A DNA stretch of 64,000 bases from Planococcus maritimus (GTDB taxonomy: Bacteria > Bacillota > Bacilli > Bacillales_A > Planococcaceae): positions 344,001-408,000 of the forward strand of contig NZ_CP016538.2 in assembly GCF_001687625.2 (NCBI RefSeq). Direction: 5' to 3'. The notes under the pieces are model-generated. The model had not been told where the DNA came from and made no database searches. It saw only the letters and a list, made by a program, of their open reading frames with translations. Positions within the stretch are counted from its first letter, which is position 1, and every line of letters begins with the position of its first letter. Shown one piece after another: positions 39,896 through 47,914 of the stretch. The translations under genes and the position numbers were made by a program.

Positions 39896-42517
39896 ATGCA
39901 GACGATATTGAAATTGAAATGGCCGATCATGATCGGGCTGATTGTATTGACGGCGGCTTTGTTTTTAGCGGCGCCGAACTTAACGGAACAAGCGGAAGAA
40001 GCGGGCTCGTTCCAATTGTCCGAACAAGCGGATTCCCAACGGGCGGCAACGATCCTGGAATCGGCTGATGTCTCAGGGCAGACCATTTCCTTAGTGATCG
40101 AACTGGATTCAGCGCTCGATGAAACAAGCGAGCAGCAGATCGCGGATATGAGGGCGGAAATCGAAGCGCTCGGCGATCCAGTGTCCACGGTATTGGATCC
40201 GTTTGAAAATGAAGAACTGGAAGCCCAATTGGTCGCGGAAGATCGCCAGACGGTCTTGCTGCCGGTTTCGATCGAAGGGACGGACGAAGAAGCGGCAGCA
40301 CTCGCCGATGACATTCGGGAAACGATCGTGCCAGAAGATTTAACGGTCTACTTGACGGGTGAGGCAATCATCAACCAAGACGTCAACACCAGTGCCCAGG
40401 AAGGCCTAAAGAAAACGGAGATCATCACGGTGATTTTGATTTTCGGATTGCTGTTGGCGGTATTCCGCTCTTTCATCACGCCAATCATTCCGCTTGTAGC
40501 TGTAGGACTCAGCTATTTATTGAGCCAGTCGCTCGTGGCATTTTTCATCGATTGGTTCGGCTTTCCGGTGTCGAATTATACACAGATTTTCTTAGTAGCG
40601 ATTCTGTTCGGCCTCGGGACCGATTATTGCATCTTGCTGCTCAGCCGATACAAAGAAGAGCTGACAGAAGGCAAAGAAGTGCAAGAAGCGATTTTGAACA
40701 CGTACCGGACAGCAGGGAAAACCTTATTCATTAGCGGATTCTCTGGCTTTATCGCATTTGCGGCGATCGGCTTTGCGGAATTCCCGATTTTCAAATCGGC
40801 CGTCGCCGTCGCAGTCGGCATCGCGATATTACTGGTCGTGTTGTTTACCGTCATGCCATTCTTTATGGCGGTACTGAAAGACAAATTGTTTTGGCCAAGC
40901 AAGGGTTCGGCTTCCCATAAAGATAGCAAATTGTGGATTTGGATCGGCAAATTGTCCGTCAACCGTCCACTTTGGTCGATGCTGTTGGTGGCAGTGATCA
41001 CAATTCCTTTGCTGTTCTCCTATAATAACGACCTGTCGTTCAATACAGTGGATGAAATCAGTTCGGATTACGAATCAGTAAAAGGCCTCAACGCCATTGA
41101 AGACGCATTCGGAGCAGGCAATACGATGCCGGTACAAGTCGTCATCAAAGGCGAAGAAAGCTTGACGGCAGAAGAAACCCTTCCGTATCTCGATGCTTTG
41201 GCGCAAGATATGGAAAAAGTAGAAGGCGTCGACATGGTCCGCGCCATCACGCGCCCTACTGGTTCAGTCATCGATGAATTTTTCGTCGACCATCAGCTGG
41301 GTCTCATCGCAGAAGGGCTTGTGGAAGCGAACACCGGTATCGGCGAAGTCCAGTCGGGCCTTGGTGACATCGAAACCAATCTAGAAGCAATCAGCGAACA
41401 AGCAGGTGGCGAAGGTCTTCGCGAAGCAGCTGCAGGCCTTTCGCAAGTGAATGGCCAGCTAGAACAAATCTCAGGCGGGCTCCAGCAAAGTGGCAATATC
41501 GAGCAAACCGTTGGGGCACTCGCGCAAGTGAATGCTGGGTTATCAGAAATCGAACAAGGACTGAACGGCGCTGCCGGCCAGTATGATGAATTGGCAAGTG
41601 GTCTCGGTGAGCTTGCTCAAGGTGTGGGCGCTTCAGCGGATGGCCTTTCGGAAATCACTGAAGGCCTGACGGAAATTGCCGACACGCTCACGGGCATCAG
41701 CGACAGCGAAGCGGTGCGTGGCACAGGCATCTATCTGCCTGAAGGCACGTTAGAACAAGAAGAGTTCGAACCGCTGCTCGAGCAGTTTGCGTTTGCAGAC
41801 GGTGAAGGCATGTTAATGGAAGTCGTGCTCGAAGAAGATCCGTATTCACCGGAAGCGATCGACATTGTCGCGAATTTGAAAGAAGCAGCCGAGAGAAGCA
41901 TCAATGGTACGCCTCTTGAAGACGTAGATATCGCTTACGGTGGGGTGCCAAGCATCAATAGCGATTTGAAGGATATCTCAGAGAGTGACTTTACGCGGAC
42001 GGTCAGCATTATGCTTGCCAGCCTGTTTGTGGTCTTGGCGGTACTGCTGCGTTCGTTTATCATGCCGCTATTTATGATTGGCTCGCTGTTATTGACTTAC
42101 TATAGTTCGATTGCGATCACTGAGTTGATTTTCGTCGGATGGCTTGGCTATGACGGCATCACATGGGCCGTTCCATTCTTCGGCTTTGTCATGCTCGTCT
42201 CACTCGGCATCGATTACTCGATCTTCCTGCTCGACCGCTACCGGGAAGAGGCCTTGACGGCTGAAGACTTCTCGAAAGCAATGCACCGGTCGATGGCGAA
42301 AATGGGGACGGTCATCATCACGGCCGCCATTTTGCTCGCCGGAACGTTCGGCGCTATGCTTCCATCGGGCGTATTGAGCCTGATGCAGATAGCAACAATC
42401 GTCATCACGGGCTTGCTGCTTTACGGCTTAATTGTCTTGCCCCTGCTTGTACCGGCCATTACCGTTTCATTTGCGGGCGGCGCTTGGTGGCCATTCGGAT
42501 TGAAAAAGAAAAAATAA
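39896..42517 (+). CDS. MMPL/RND-type membrane exporter (YdgH-like)
   Basis: An 873-residue transporter with two halves of about six helices each. Helix-4 equivalents contain the proton-relay aspartates in LFGLGTDYCILLLSRY and SLGIDYSIFLLDRY. The large loop between halves (about 480-620) is a long helical repeat region with many G-L-x-x-I/A and EGL motifs, as in YdgH-type proteins. It probably exports a lipid or toxic compound sensed by the MarR protein. ATG 39896 with GGAG 8 bases upstream. Confidence 0.9.
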   Translation: MQTILKLKWPIMIGLIVLTAALFLAAPNLTEQAEEAGSFQLSEQADSQRAATILESADVSGQTISLVIELDSALDETSEQQIADMRAEIEALGDPVSTVLDPFENEELEAQLVAEDRQTVLLPVSIEGTDEEAAALADDIRETIVPEDLTVYLTGEAIINQDVNTSAQEGLKKTEIITVILIFGLLLAVFRSFITPIIPLVAVGLSYLLSQSLVAFFIDWFGFPVSNYTQIFLVAILFGLGTDYCILLLSRYKEELTEGKEVQEAILNTYRTAGKTLFISGFSGFIAFAAIGFAEFPIFKSAVAVAVGIAILLVVLFTVMPFFMAVLKDKLFWPSKGSASHKDSKLWIWIGKLSVNRPLWSMLLVAVITIPLLFSYNNDLSFNTVDEISSDYESVKGLNAIEDAFGAGNTMPVQVVIKGEESLTAEETLPYLDALAQDMEKVEGVDMVRAITRPTGSVIDEFFVDHQLGLIAEGLVEANTGIGEVQSGLGDIETNLEAISEQAGGEGLREAAAGLSQVNGQLEQISGGLQQSGNIEQTVGALAQVNAGLSEIEQGLNGAAGQYDELASGLGELAQGVGASADGLSEITEGLTEIADTLTGISDSEAVRGTGIYLPEGTLEQEEFEPLLEQFAFADGEGMLMEVVLEEDPYSPEAIDIVANLKEAAERSINGTPLEDVDIAYGGVPSINSDLKDISESDFTRTVSIMLASLFVVLAVLLRSFIMPLFMIGSLLLTYYSSIAITELIFVGWLGYDGITWAVPFFGFVMLVSLGIDYSIFLLDRYREEALTAEDFSKAMHRSMAKMGTVIITAAILLAGTFGAMLPSGVLSLMQIATIVITGLLLYGLIVLPLLVPAITVSFAGGAWWPFGLKKKK

Positions 42518-42546
42518 GTTTGAAGGGCTGCTTTATAATTATCTTG

Positions 42547-42590
42547 AAATATCCGAAGAAAAAGAAGTCCTTTTTCTTCGGATATTTTAT
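42547..42590 (+). terminator. Strong terminator of the marR-mmpl operon
   Basis: 17-bp stem AAATATCCGAAGAAAAA / TTTTTCTTCGGATATTT, loop of 7. Confidence 0.88.
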
Positions 42591-42649
42591 TTGTATGTTC
42601 GAGTTCGTCCACTCTCTTAAATTCAGAACATGGGATGGGAATGGAGACG

Positions 42650-42723
42650 GCGAATAAATGAACGAAGTGGAATTGAGTTCGTTTATTTGCGATGCTTGAG
42701 CATAGCGGAAGTTGAGCAACGAC
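42650..42723 (+). repeat. Dispersed module D, solo copy
   Basis: About 74 bases matching the insert in repeat C copy 2 (37094-37163): hairpin AAATGAACGAA / TTCGTTTATTT, then GATGCTTGAGCATAGCGGAAGTTGAGCAA. In the other copy the first hairpin is AATGAATGA / TCATTCATT, so the pairing is kept while the bases differ. The remaining bases to 42893 contain only a -10-like TATACT (42852-42857) for the next gene. Confidence 0.72.
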
Positions 42724-42893
42724 ATTATGTGCCGGCTACATGACCCACATCCTATGAGCTAGAGCGCGTCCGTCGAAATGGACATCACTCATTTCTTATG
42801 TGCGGCCCTTTTTCTATTATTTCGCAAACGGCGAAGCCTGCCTATGCGTGTTATACTGAAAGCAGAAATCCAAAGAAGAAATGGGGATGTCCA

Positions 42894-43346
42894 GTGCTGA
42901 CATTTGAACAAAAACTAGAAGTGATCGAAGCGTTTCCGGAACTGACACGAAAAGAAGTGTCGATGAAACGCGTTAACTTTCAATTTGAAGAAAGCCTATA
43001 TGATAAGAAAAACGTCGTCTATCATCTTCAGCCGAACGGCAACGGTTTTGTCTTCGTCGGGGATTTGCCGCATTACGAAGCGGATAGCCGCGGATTGGTC
43101 AATATTCGTGATTTCACAGAAAGCCAGTTGCGCAGCATCATAGCCGACTCGATCGATTATCTAGGACAAGAACCGGAACCGCCGTATGACAAACGCTGGA
43201 CCAATAGAGAAGGCGAAAAACTCGATTTGGTGTACGAAGAGCCTTTCTGGAATATTTACACGGGTAAAAACTTGGAAGAAAGCTTCGGCACATTTGACGA
43301 TGCAGAAGATTACCTCCTCGACCAAGGATTTAGCGAGCGAAAATAA
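42894..43346 (+). CDS. Hypothetical soluble protein, about 150 residues
   Basis: Soluble alpha/beta-looking protein beginning LTFEQKLEVIEAFPELTRK and ending GTFDDAEDYLLDQGFSERK, rich in acidic and aromatic residues. I start it at GTG 42894 with TGGGGATG upstream; a longer frame from 42798 would run through the promoter. Its stop overlaps the start of the acetyltransferase (ATAATG), so the pair is co-translated. I do not recognise the family. Confidence 0.7.
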   Translation: MLTFEQKLEVIEAFPELTRKEVSMKRVNFQFEESLYDKKNVVYHLQPNGNGFVFVGDLPHYEADSRGLVNIRDFTESQLRSIIADSIDYLGQEPEPPYDKRWTNREGEKLDLVYEEPFWNIYTGKNLEESFGTFDDAEDYLLDQGFSERK

Positions 43347-43798
43347 TGAACATCCGACGACTGGAAGCGCGTGAGGAATTGCCGCTTGACCTGTTGCTAG
43401 AAGCGGATCCGTCTGAGCAACTAGTCCGCCGTTATTGTGCGGACGGCTATTGCTTTGTCGTCGAAAAGCAGGGAACTGTCATCGGCGTGTTTGTCTTGAT
43501 TGCGCTCGATTCGGCCACTGCTGAAATCAAAAACATCGTCCTTGCTGAGCCGGAGCGTGGTAAAGGCCTTGGCAAACGCCTGGTGCTAGTGGCGCTTGAG
43601 GAAGCGAGAAAACTCGGATTTACGGCTGTCGAGATCGGCACTGGGAATTCCAGTTTGGCGCAATTGGCACTGTATCAAAAATGCGGATTCCGTATGAAAA
43701 CGATTGATCGTGATTTTTTCACCCGCCATTACGAAGAGCCGATTTTTGAAAACGGTCTTGAATGCCGAGACATGGTTCGTCTCGATTATCGGTTGTGA
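43346..43798 (+). CDS. GNAT family N-acetyltransferase
   Basis: A 150-residue GNAT: IKNIVLAEPERGKGLGKRLV carries the acetyl-CoA binding loop (E-R-G-K-G-L-G-K) and LYQKCGFR is the C-terminal strand-loop. The ribosome binding site is poor (GAGCGAAA), in keeping with translation coupled to the preceding gene by a one-base overlap. Substrate unknown. Confidence 0.85.
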   Translation: MNIRRLEAREELPLDLLLEADPSEQLVRRYCADGYCFVVEKQGTVIGVFVLIALDSATAEIKNIVLAEPERGKGLGKRLVLVALEEARKLGFTAVEIGTGNSSLAQLALYQKCGFRMKTIDRDFFTRHYEEPIFENGLECRDMVRLDYRL

Positions 43799-43801
43799 AC
43801 G

Positions 43802-43829
43802 AGCGAATGCAAATGCATTCGCTTTTTTG
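43802..43829 (+). terminator. Intrinsic terminator
   Basis: AGCGAATGCA / TGCATTCGCT with T-run TTTTTT. Confidence 0.85.
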
Positions 43830-43917
43830 TTTGCGATGAGCCAAATCTAGCCCGCGATGCAGCGAAAAAGAGGAAAATTCTGACCATTTTCGGTATGCTG
43901 AGAAGAGAGGTGAGGAC

Positions 43918-45567
43918 ATGTTCAAGAAAGTCATACTATACACAAATCGTTTGGATGAAATGAAGGGATTTTACGAATACCAGCTCGGGTTCCGGATCGT
44001 GGAAGAAAACGAAGAAAGCTTTGCGCTGTCGATTGGTTCATCGGTTTTGGAGTTCCGTGCTTCAGAGCGAGCGTCATTCTATCATTACGCAATCAATATT
44101 CCCGGCAACCAGTTTAGCTTGGCGAAGTTTTGGGCGCGTGCTCGAGTCGAGTTAAATCGCCAGGAAGGGATGGACGAGATTTATTATGCGAATTTCAATT
44201 CCGACGCCTTTTATTTCGAAGATCCTGCTGGGAATGTCGTCGAATTTATCGGTCGACGCCATGTCGACATCATGGACGATTTCACGATCGATTCGCTACT
44301 CGACATTAGCGAAGTTGGCATTACCACTTCTTACGTCAAAGAAGTTGGTGAAAGGTTGGAGGCGATGGAAATTCCTGTTCGCGGCAATAAAGGGATTGAG
44401 CCAGAAACCTTGAATTTCCTAGGCAAAGACCCTCATTTTTTTGTGTTGGTACCGCCGAAACGGGTATGGTACTTTTCTAAGCGAAAAAGCGAAACGCATC
44501 CACTGGCGATTGAGCTGATAGATGGACGGGTGGTTGAGATCGATGAAGAAGGGCATATGGTTCAAAAGCAAGCCGACAACCCAGTGTCTGACTTAATGGA
44601 ATCCAGCGCATTTTCAGGAACTGCCCAGATGGCCGGTGATGAAAATTGGTCCCTTGCCAAAGGATTCGCCAACCGTGTGGACGAGCGGCCGATTGCTGTT
44701 GACAGCCGCTTTGCGATGGCATCCGGCAGTAAAATTTTTACCGCCGTGGCCGTCTTGCAATTAGTGGAACAGGGCAAACTCGAACTATCGGCCAGTTTAT
44801 CAGCGCTATTGCCGAAAACCTTTCCGAATTTTCATGCCACAGTTCACCAGCTATTGTGCCATACATCCGGGCTTCCCGATTACTTTGATGAAGAAGCACA
44901 GGATGATTTCGAACAATTATGGCAAGACATTCCGATGTACCGAATGCAGACGCCAGCTGACTTTGTGCCATTGTTCCGAGAATTGCCGCCTGTAGAAGAA
45001 CCCGGTGCGCGTTTTCGCTACAACAATGCCGGCTATATTGCGCTAGGATTGGTCATCGAGCAAGTGACTGGCGAAGAGTTCGCCGATTATGTCGAGCGGG
45101 AAGTACTGGCGAAAGCGGGCATGTCGGAATCGGGCTATTTCCGCCTCGACCGCTTGCCGAAAAATACAGCATATGGCTATATCGATGAAGGAGATTCGTG
45201 GCGTACGAACCAATATTCCATTCCTATTCGCGGGGGTGCGGACGGGGGTGCATTCGTTACAACGGGAGATATGGCGAAGTTCTGGAACCGGTTAATGGAC
45301 GGCACTTTGTTGTCCGGAGAAATGAAAACCTTACTGCTGACGGTTCAGGCACAACAAGGTGAAACGGCTTATGGTTATGGTGTGTGGATTGATCAGCAAG
45401 AAGAGGAAATCGTGAAGTATCACGTCATGGGATATGATCCCGGTGTTAATATCCATTCGGGTTATTATCCTAAGCACAAATCTATCGTTACGGTATTGTC
45501 AAATGCCGCAGAGGGCGCGTATGATATAGTGAAAGTCATTGAACGCGAGAAAAAACTGAGAGGGTGA
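43918..45567 (+). CDS. Fusion of a VOC (glyoxalase-like) region and a class C beta-lactamase-like serine hydrolase
   Basis: A 549-residue protein. Residues 1 to about 200 contain VOC-type modules (NRLDEMKGFYEYQLGFRIVEE, YFEDPAGNVVEFIGRRH, then EVGITTSYVKEVGERLEAM). From about 215 there is a beta-lactamase/penicillin-binding-protein-type hydrolase: nucleophile motif S269-G-S-K272, Y368-N-N370 as the Tyr-x-Asn motif, and VMGYDPG near the end in the third-motif position. No signal peptide, so it is cytoplasmic. An internal ATG near 44556 behind GAAGAAGGG could also give the hydrolase alone. Role unknown. Confidence 0.85.
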   Translation: MFKKVILYTNRLDEMKGFYEYQLGFRIVEENEESFALSIGSSVLEFRASERASFYHYAINIPGNQFSLAKFWARARVELNRQEGMDEIYYANFNSDAFYFEDPAGNVVEFIGRRHVDIMDDFTIDSLLDISEVGITTSYVKEVGERLEAMEIPVRGNKGIEPETLNFLGKDPHFFVLVPPKRVWYFSKRKSETHPLAIELIDGRVVEIDEEGHMVQKQADNPVSDLMESSAFSGTAQMAGDENWSLAKGFANRVDERPIAVDSRFAMASGSKIFTAVAVLQLVEQGKLELSASLSALLPKTFPNFHATVHQLLCHTSGLPDYFDEEAQDDFEQLWQDIPMYRMQTPADFVPLFRELPPVEEPGARFRYNNAGYIALGLVIEQVTGEEFADYVEREVLAKAGMSESGYFRLDRLPKNTAYGYIDEGDSWRTNQYSIPIRGGADGGAFVTTGDMAKFWNRLMDGTLLSGEMKTLLLTVQAQQGETAYGYGVWIDQQEEEIVKYHVMGYDPGVNIHSGYYPKHKSIVTVLSNAAEGAYDIVKVIEREKKLRG

Positions 45568-45571
45568 GTCG

Positions 45572-45670
45572 ATGGACGGAAAAAAACTGGCCATGAGCGT
45601 AGTGGTCGGAACGCTCCTGTTGGTCGCGATCATTTTCCTGGTCTTCCAATTATATTTTATCCTGAATTAA
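45572..45670 (+). CDS. 32-residue single-helix membrane peptide
   Basis: Starts four bases after the fusion gene stop at ATG 45572, with AGAGGGTGA as ribosome binding site. The product is MDGKKLAMS followed by one strongly hydrophobic helix (VVVGTLLLVAIIFLVFQLYF) and stop. Its own terminator overlaps the stop. The coupling and clean RBS-helix-terminator layout support a real small membrane protein. Function unknown. Confidence 0.6.
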   Translation: MDGKKLAMSVVVGTLLLVAIIFLVFQLYFILN

Positions 45671-45697
45671 AAAAAGCTGCCCAATGGTAGCTTTTTT
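45668..45697 (+). terminator. Intrinsic terminator
   Basis: AAAAAAAGCT / AGCTTTTTTT stem extended by G-T and C-G pairs; GGTTGTCGAGAAA, the edge motif of repeat C, follows at once. Confidence 0.8.
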
Positions 45698-45734
45698 TAG
45701 GTTGTCGAGAAATCACGGTAACTTTTGCTTCGCC

Positions 45735-45985
45735 TCAAGAAGCGATTTCCCCACTAGCCGGCAACTACCTAAGAAAGCAGAGCTAGTTAAACTGGCATCA
45801 TCCAATGAAATCTCAAAGCCGCCGAGCGTAAAGGGGTGAGCCGATGCCATAAGACAGATGTTCTTCCTGGCTTATGGCAAAAGGCCAACCCAAAGCACGG
45901 CGGCGAAGGCTAAGGCAACAATCACACCAATAAGCAAATCATTTTCGCAAGCAAGTCCTAGCTAGCTCGATTTACAGAACTCGCT
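45735..45985 (+). repeat. Structured dispersed repeat, family B, copy 4
   Basis: Begins AAGCGATTTCCCCACTAGCCGG, has the hairpin GCCATAAG/CTTATGGC at 45846-45878, and the enclosing GCCGCCG/CGGCGGC pairs. It ends with TTCGCAAGCAAGTCCTAGCTAGC, equivalent to the end of the other copies. It lies between the terminators of two convergent genes. No gene is seen between 45698 and 46009. Confidence 0.8.
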
Positions 45986-46009
45986 CCGTAGCATGCAATT
46001 ATTTTTAGA

Positions 46010-46045
46010 CAATAAAAAATGGACTCTTCCGAAGAAGAGTCCATT
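46010..46045 (-). terminator. Terminator of csp
   Basis: 12-bp stem AATGGACTCTTC / GAAGAGTCCATT; on the minus strand the loop is TTCG, a stable tetraloop, followed by a T-run. Confidence 0.88.
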
Positions 46046-46062
46046 GAAAGGTTAAGGGTTAA

Positions 46063-46263
46063 TTAAGCTTTTGATACGTTAGTAGCTTGAAGACCGCGTT
46101 GGCCTTGCTCGATGTCAAAAGTAACTTCTTGACCTTCGTCAAGAGTTTTGAATCCTTCGCTTTGGATAGCTGAGAAGTGTACGAATACGTCGTCTCCGCC
46201 TTCGCGCTCGATGAAGCCGAATCCTTTTTCTGAGTTAAACCATTTTACTTTACCTTGTTCCAT
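46063..46263 (-). CDS. Cold shock protein (CspB/CspD type)
   Basis: A 66-residue single-domain cold shock protein with the RNA-binding motifs KGFGFIE (RNP1) and VFVHFSAI (RNP2), and [17 protein letters not shown]. It binds single-stranded RNA and acts as an RNA chaperone. ATG 46263 behind GAGGAGGAAA. A long untranslated leader precedes it, as usual for csp genes. Confidence 0.95.
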   Translation of the reverse strand: MEQGKVKWFNSEKGFGFIEREGGDDVFVHFSAIQSEGFKTLDEGQEVTFDIEQGQRGLQATNVSKA

Positions 46264-46406
46264 GTGTGTTTCCTCCTCGTATGCTAATGCATACATTGTA
46301 TTACTATCCTTGCTCAAATCCTTCAGATAAAATCTGATACTTAATGAAAAGCCATCGAACAAAAATAATTCTTCCTTAGAATAGCATGGTACTCTCCAGA
46401 ATGCAA
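46264..46406 (-). promoter_or_regulatory. csp promoter and long structured 5' leader
   Basis: On the minus strand: TTGCAT (46401-46406), 17-base spacer, TATTCT (46378-46383), then about 107 bases of leader. The leader can form CAGAT-TTT-ATCTG and, just before the ribosome binding site, GTATGC-ATTA-GCATAC. Such leaders control cold-induced translation in other csp genes; here that is inferred. Confidence 0.6.
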
Positions 46407-46478
46407 GGGTTAAGTTCGGTTGGTTCTTTTTCTCGCCATTCGTTATAGTTAAATGAAGAGGGAATGGGGGCGGACGCG

Positions 46479-47000
46479 ATGCAGCGAATTATGGTGATCG
46501 GGGTGTCAGCAGGAGTTGGCAAATCAAGGTTTGCTAGACGTTTAGGGGAAGCGACGGATTTACCTGTGCATCATTTGGATGCATATTTCTGGAAGCCGGG
46601 ATGGATCGAGGCAGAAGAAAAAGAATTTCAACGGAAGCAGCAGGAACTAACTGGTGGTAGCCAGTGGATCATCGAAGGAAATTATAACAGCACGGCCCAT
46701 ATCCGTTTGACTTCTTGCGATACACTGATCCAATTGCAACTCCCATTGTGGCATTGTTTGTGGCGTGTATTCAAAAGGCGCATTCAATACCGCAAACAGG
46801 CACGGCCGGATATGGCACCAGGGTGTCCTGAAAAAATCGATCGTGAATTTTTGAAGTTCATCGTGACGACTTATCACAGCCGGCAAAAATCCCAGCGGCA
46901 TTTAATAGAAGAATTCAGTACCGCATTTCCTGAAAAACAAGTGTATGTTCTTCGCGGCCAAAAAGAAGTCGACTCTTTTATAACCTTAGCTAGTAAATAG
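46479..47000 (+). CDS. P-loop kinase-like 'DNA topology modulation' family protein (FlaR-like)
   Basis: A 173-residue P-loop NTPase of the adenylate-kinase-related group: Walker [10 protein letters not shown] (about 7-15), [15 protein letters not shown] (about 29-43), WIIEGNY and a Lid-like arginine-rich region [16 protein letters not shown]. Members are annotated as topology modulation proteins, but the substrate is unknown. ATG 46479 with GGGGGCGG upstream fits better than ATG 46464. Confidence 0.8.
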   Translation: MQRIMVIGVSAGVGKSRFARRLGEATDLPVHHLDAYFWKPGWIEAEEKEFQRKQQELTGGSQWIIEGNYNSTAHIRLTSCDTLIQLQLPLWHCLWRVFKRRIQYRKQARPDMAPGCPEKIDREFLKFIVTTYHSRQKSQRHLIEEFSTAFPEKQVYVLRGQKEVDSFITLASK

Positions 47001-47092
47001 TTTTAATTTTACAGTCAATTGAAAAAGTTTAAAGACGACGGATATCGAACATGATATTCTGATAGTACGAAAGAGATGAGGGGGAATGGGCT

Positions 47093-47809
47093 TTGAAAGA
47101 CCATCTATATGAAGGGACACTGACCAATGTGCGTTTGCACAAGCAGGTGCCCATGTATATGAAGCGCCTGTACCTGGAAGATTTGGCTGAAATCGAACGG
47201 GTTCAGCAATTGGTCACCGACTCGCTGTCAGAGAAAAATACATTGCAGCCATTGTCGACCGAAGAATTTTTGTTTATCTTGAATCACAATGGGCTACTTG
47301 TTGGCGCATATGTGGAATCGGAGCTGGTAGCTTTTCGTGCCTTGCTCGTTCCAGAAATCGATGCGGAACACCTGGGCCGTGACATCGGGCTCGAAGAAGA
47401 TGATCTTGGTAACATGATCTACCAAGAGATTTCAGCAGTGGTTCCTGAGTATCGTGGAAATCGGCTTCAGCAGAAGTTGGCCGAAGTGGTCATGAAAGAA
47501 TTGCATAAGTTGGAGAAGAAATACCGCTACGTGGCCTGTACGGTCGCGCCGATGAATATTCCAAGTTTGAAGGACAAGTTCACTCAGAAAATGTACATTG
47601 CGGCTTTGAAACAAAAATACGATGGATTGGAACGCTATATTTTGGTAAAAGATCTCGATCAGCCCAATGCAACATACGGCAATTCAATCGCGGTAACGAT
47701 TGACGATCTGAAAAAACAGAGAGAATTACTAAATGAAGGATATGTTGGAATCGGCTTCCAGATGGTCAAGGGCTTTCACGCGCTGCAATTTGCCAAACCT
47801 CTTAGTTGA
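47093..47809 (+). CDS. GNAT family acetyltransferase-like protein upstream of a MurE paralogue
   Basis: A 238-residue protein with a GNAT core (about 20-190): VGAYVESELVAFRALLVP, then ISAVVPEYRGNRLQQKLAEVVM, where YRGNRLQ is the acetyl-CoA loop. The C-terminal part (about 195-238) is an extra segment. It starts at TTG 47093 with GAGGGGG upstream; the next ATG has no site. It lies 105 bases before a MurE-like ligase on the same strand, and no terminator separates them, so they may act in one pathway. Substrate unknown. Confidence 0.75.
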   Translation: MKDHLYEGTLTNVRLHKQVPMYMKRLYLEDLAEIERVQQLVTDSLSEKNTLQPLSTEEFLFILNHNGLLVGAYVESELVAFRALLVPEIDAEHLGRDIGLEEDDLGNMIYQEISAVVPEYRGNRLQQKLAEVVMKELHKLEKKYRYVACTVAPMNIPSLKDKFTQKMYIAALKQKYDGLERYILVKDLDQPNATYGNSIAVTIDDLKKQRELLNEGYVGIGFQMVKGFHALQFAKPLS

Positions 47810-47914
47810 TCGATAATTTTTTTAAAAAAGCGGCTCGAATTGTGGAAGACACCGGCGCTTTCCTGTAAAATTATCAGAAATTCACATAAATTTATCTTCA
47901 AGAGGAGTTACGAT

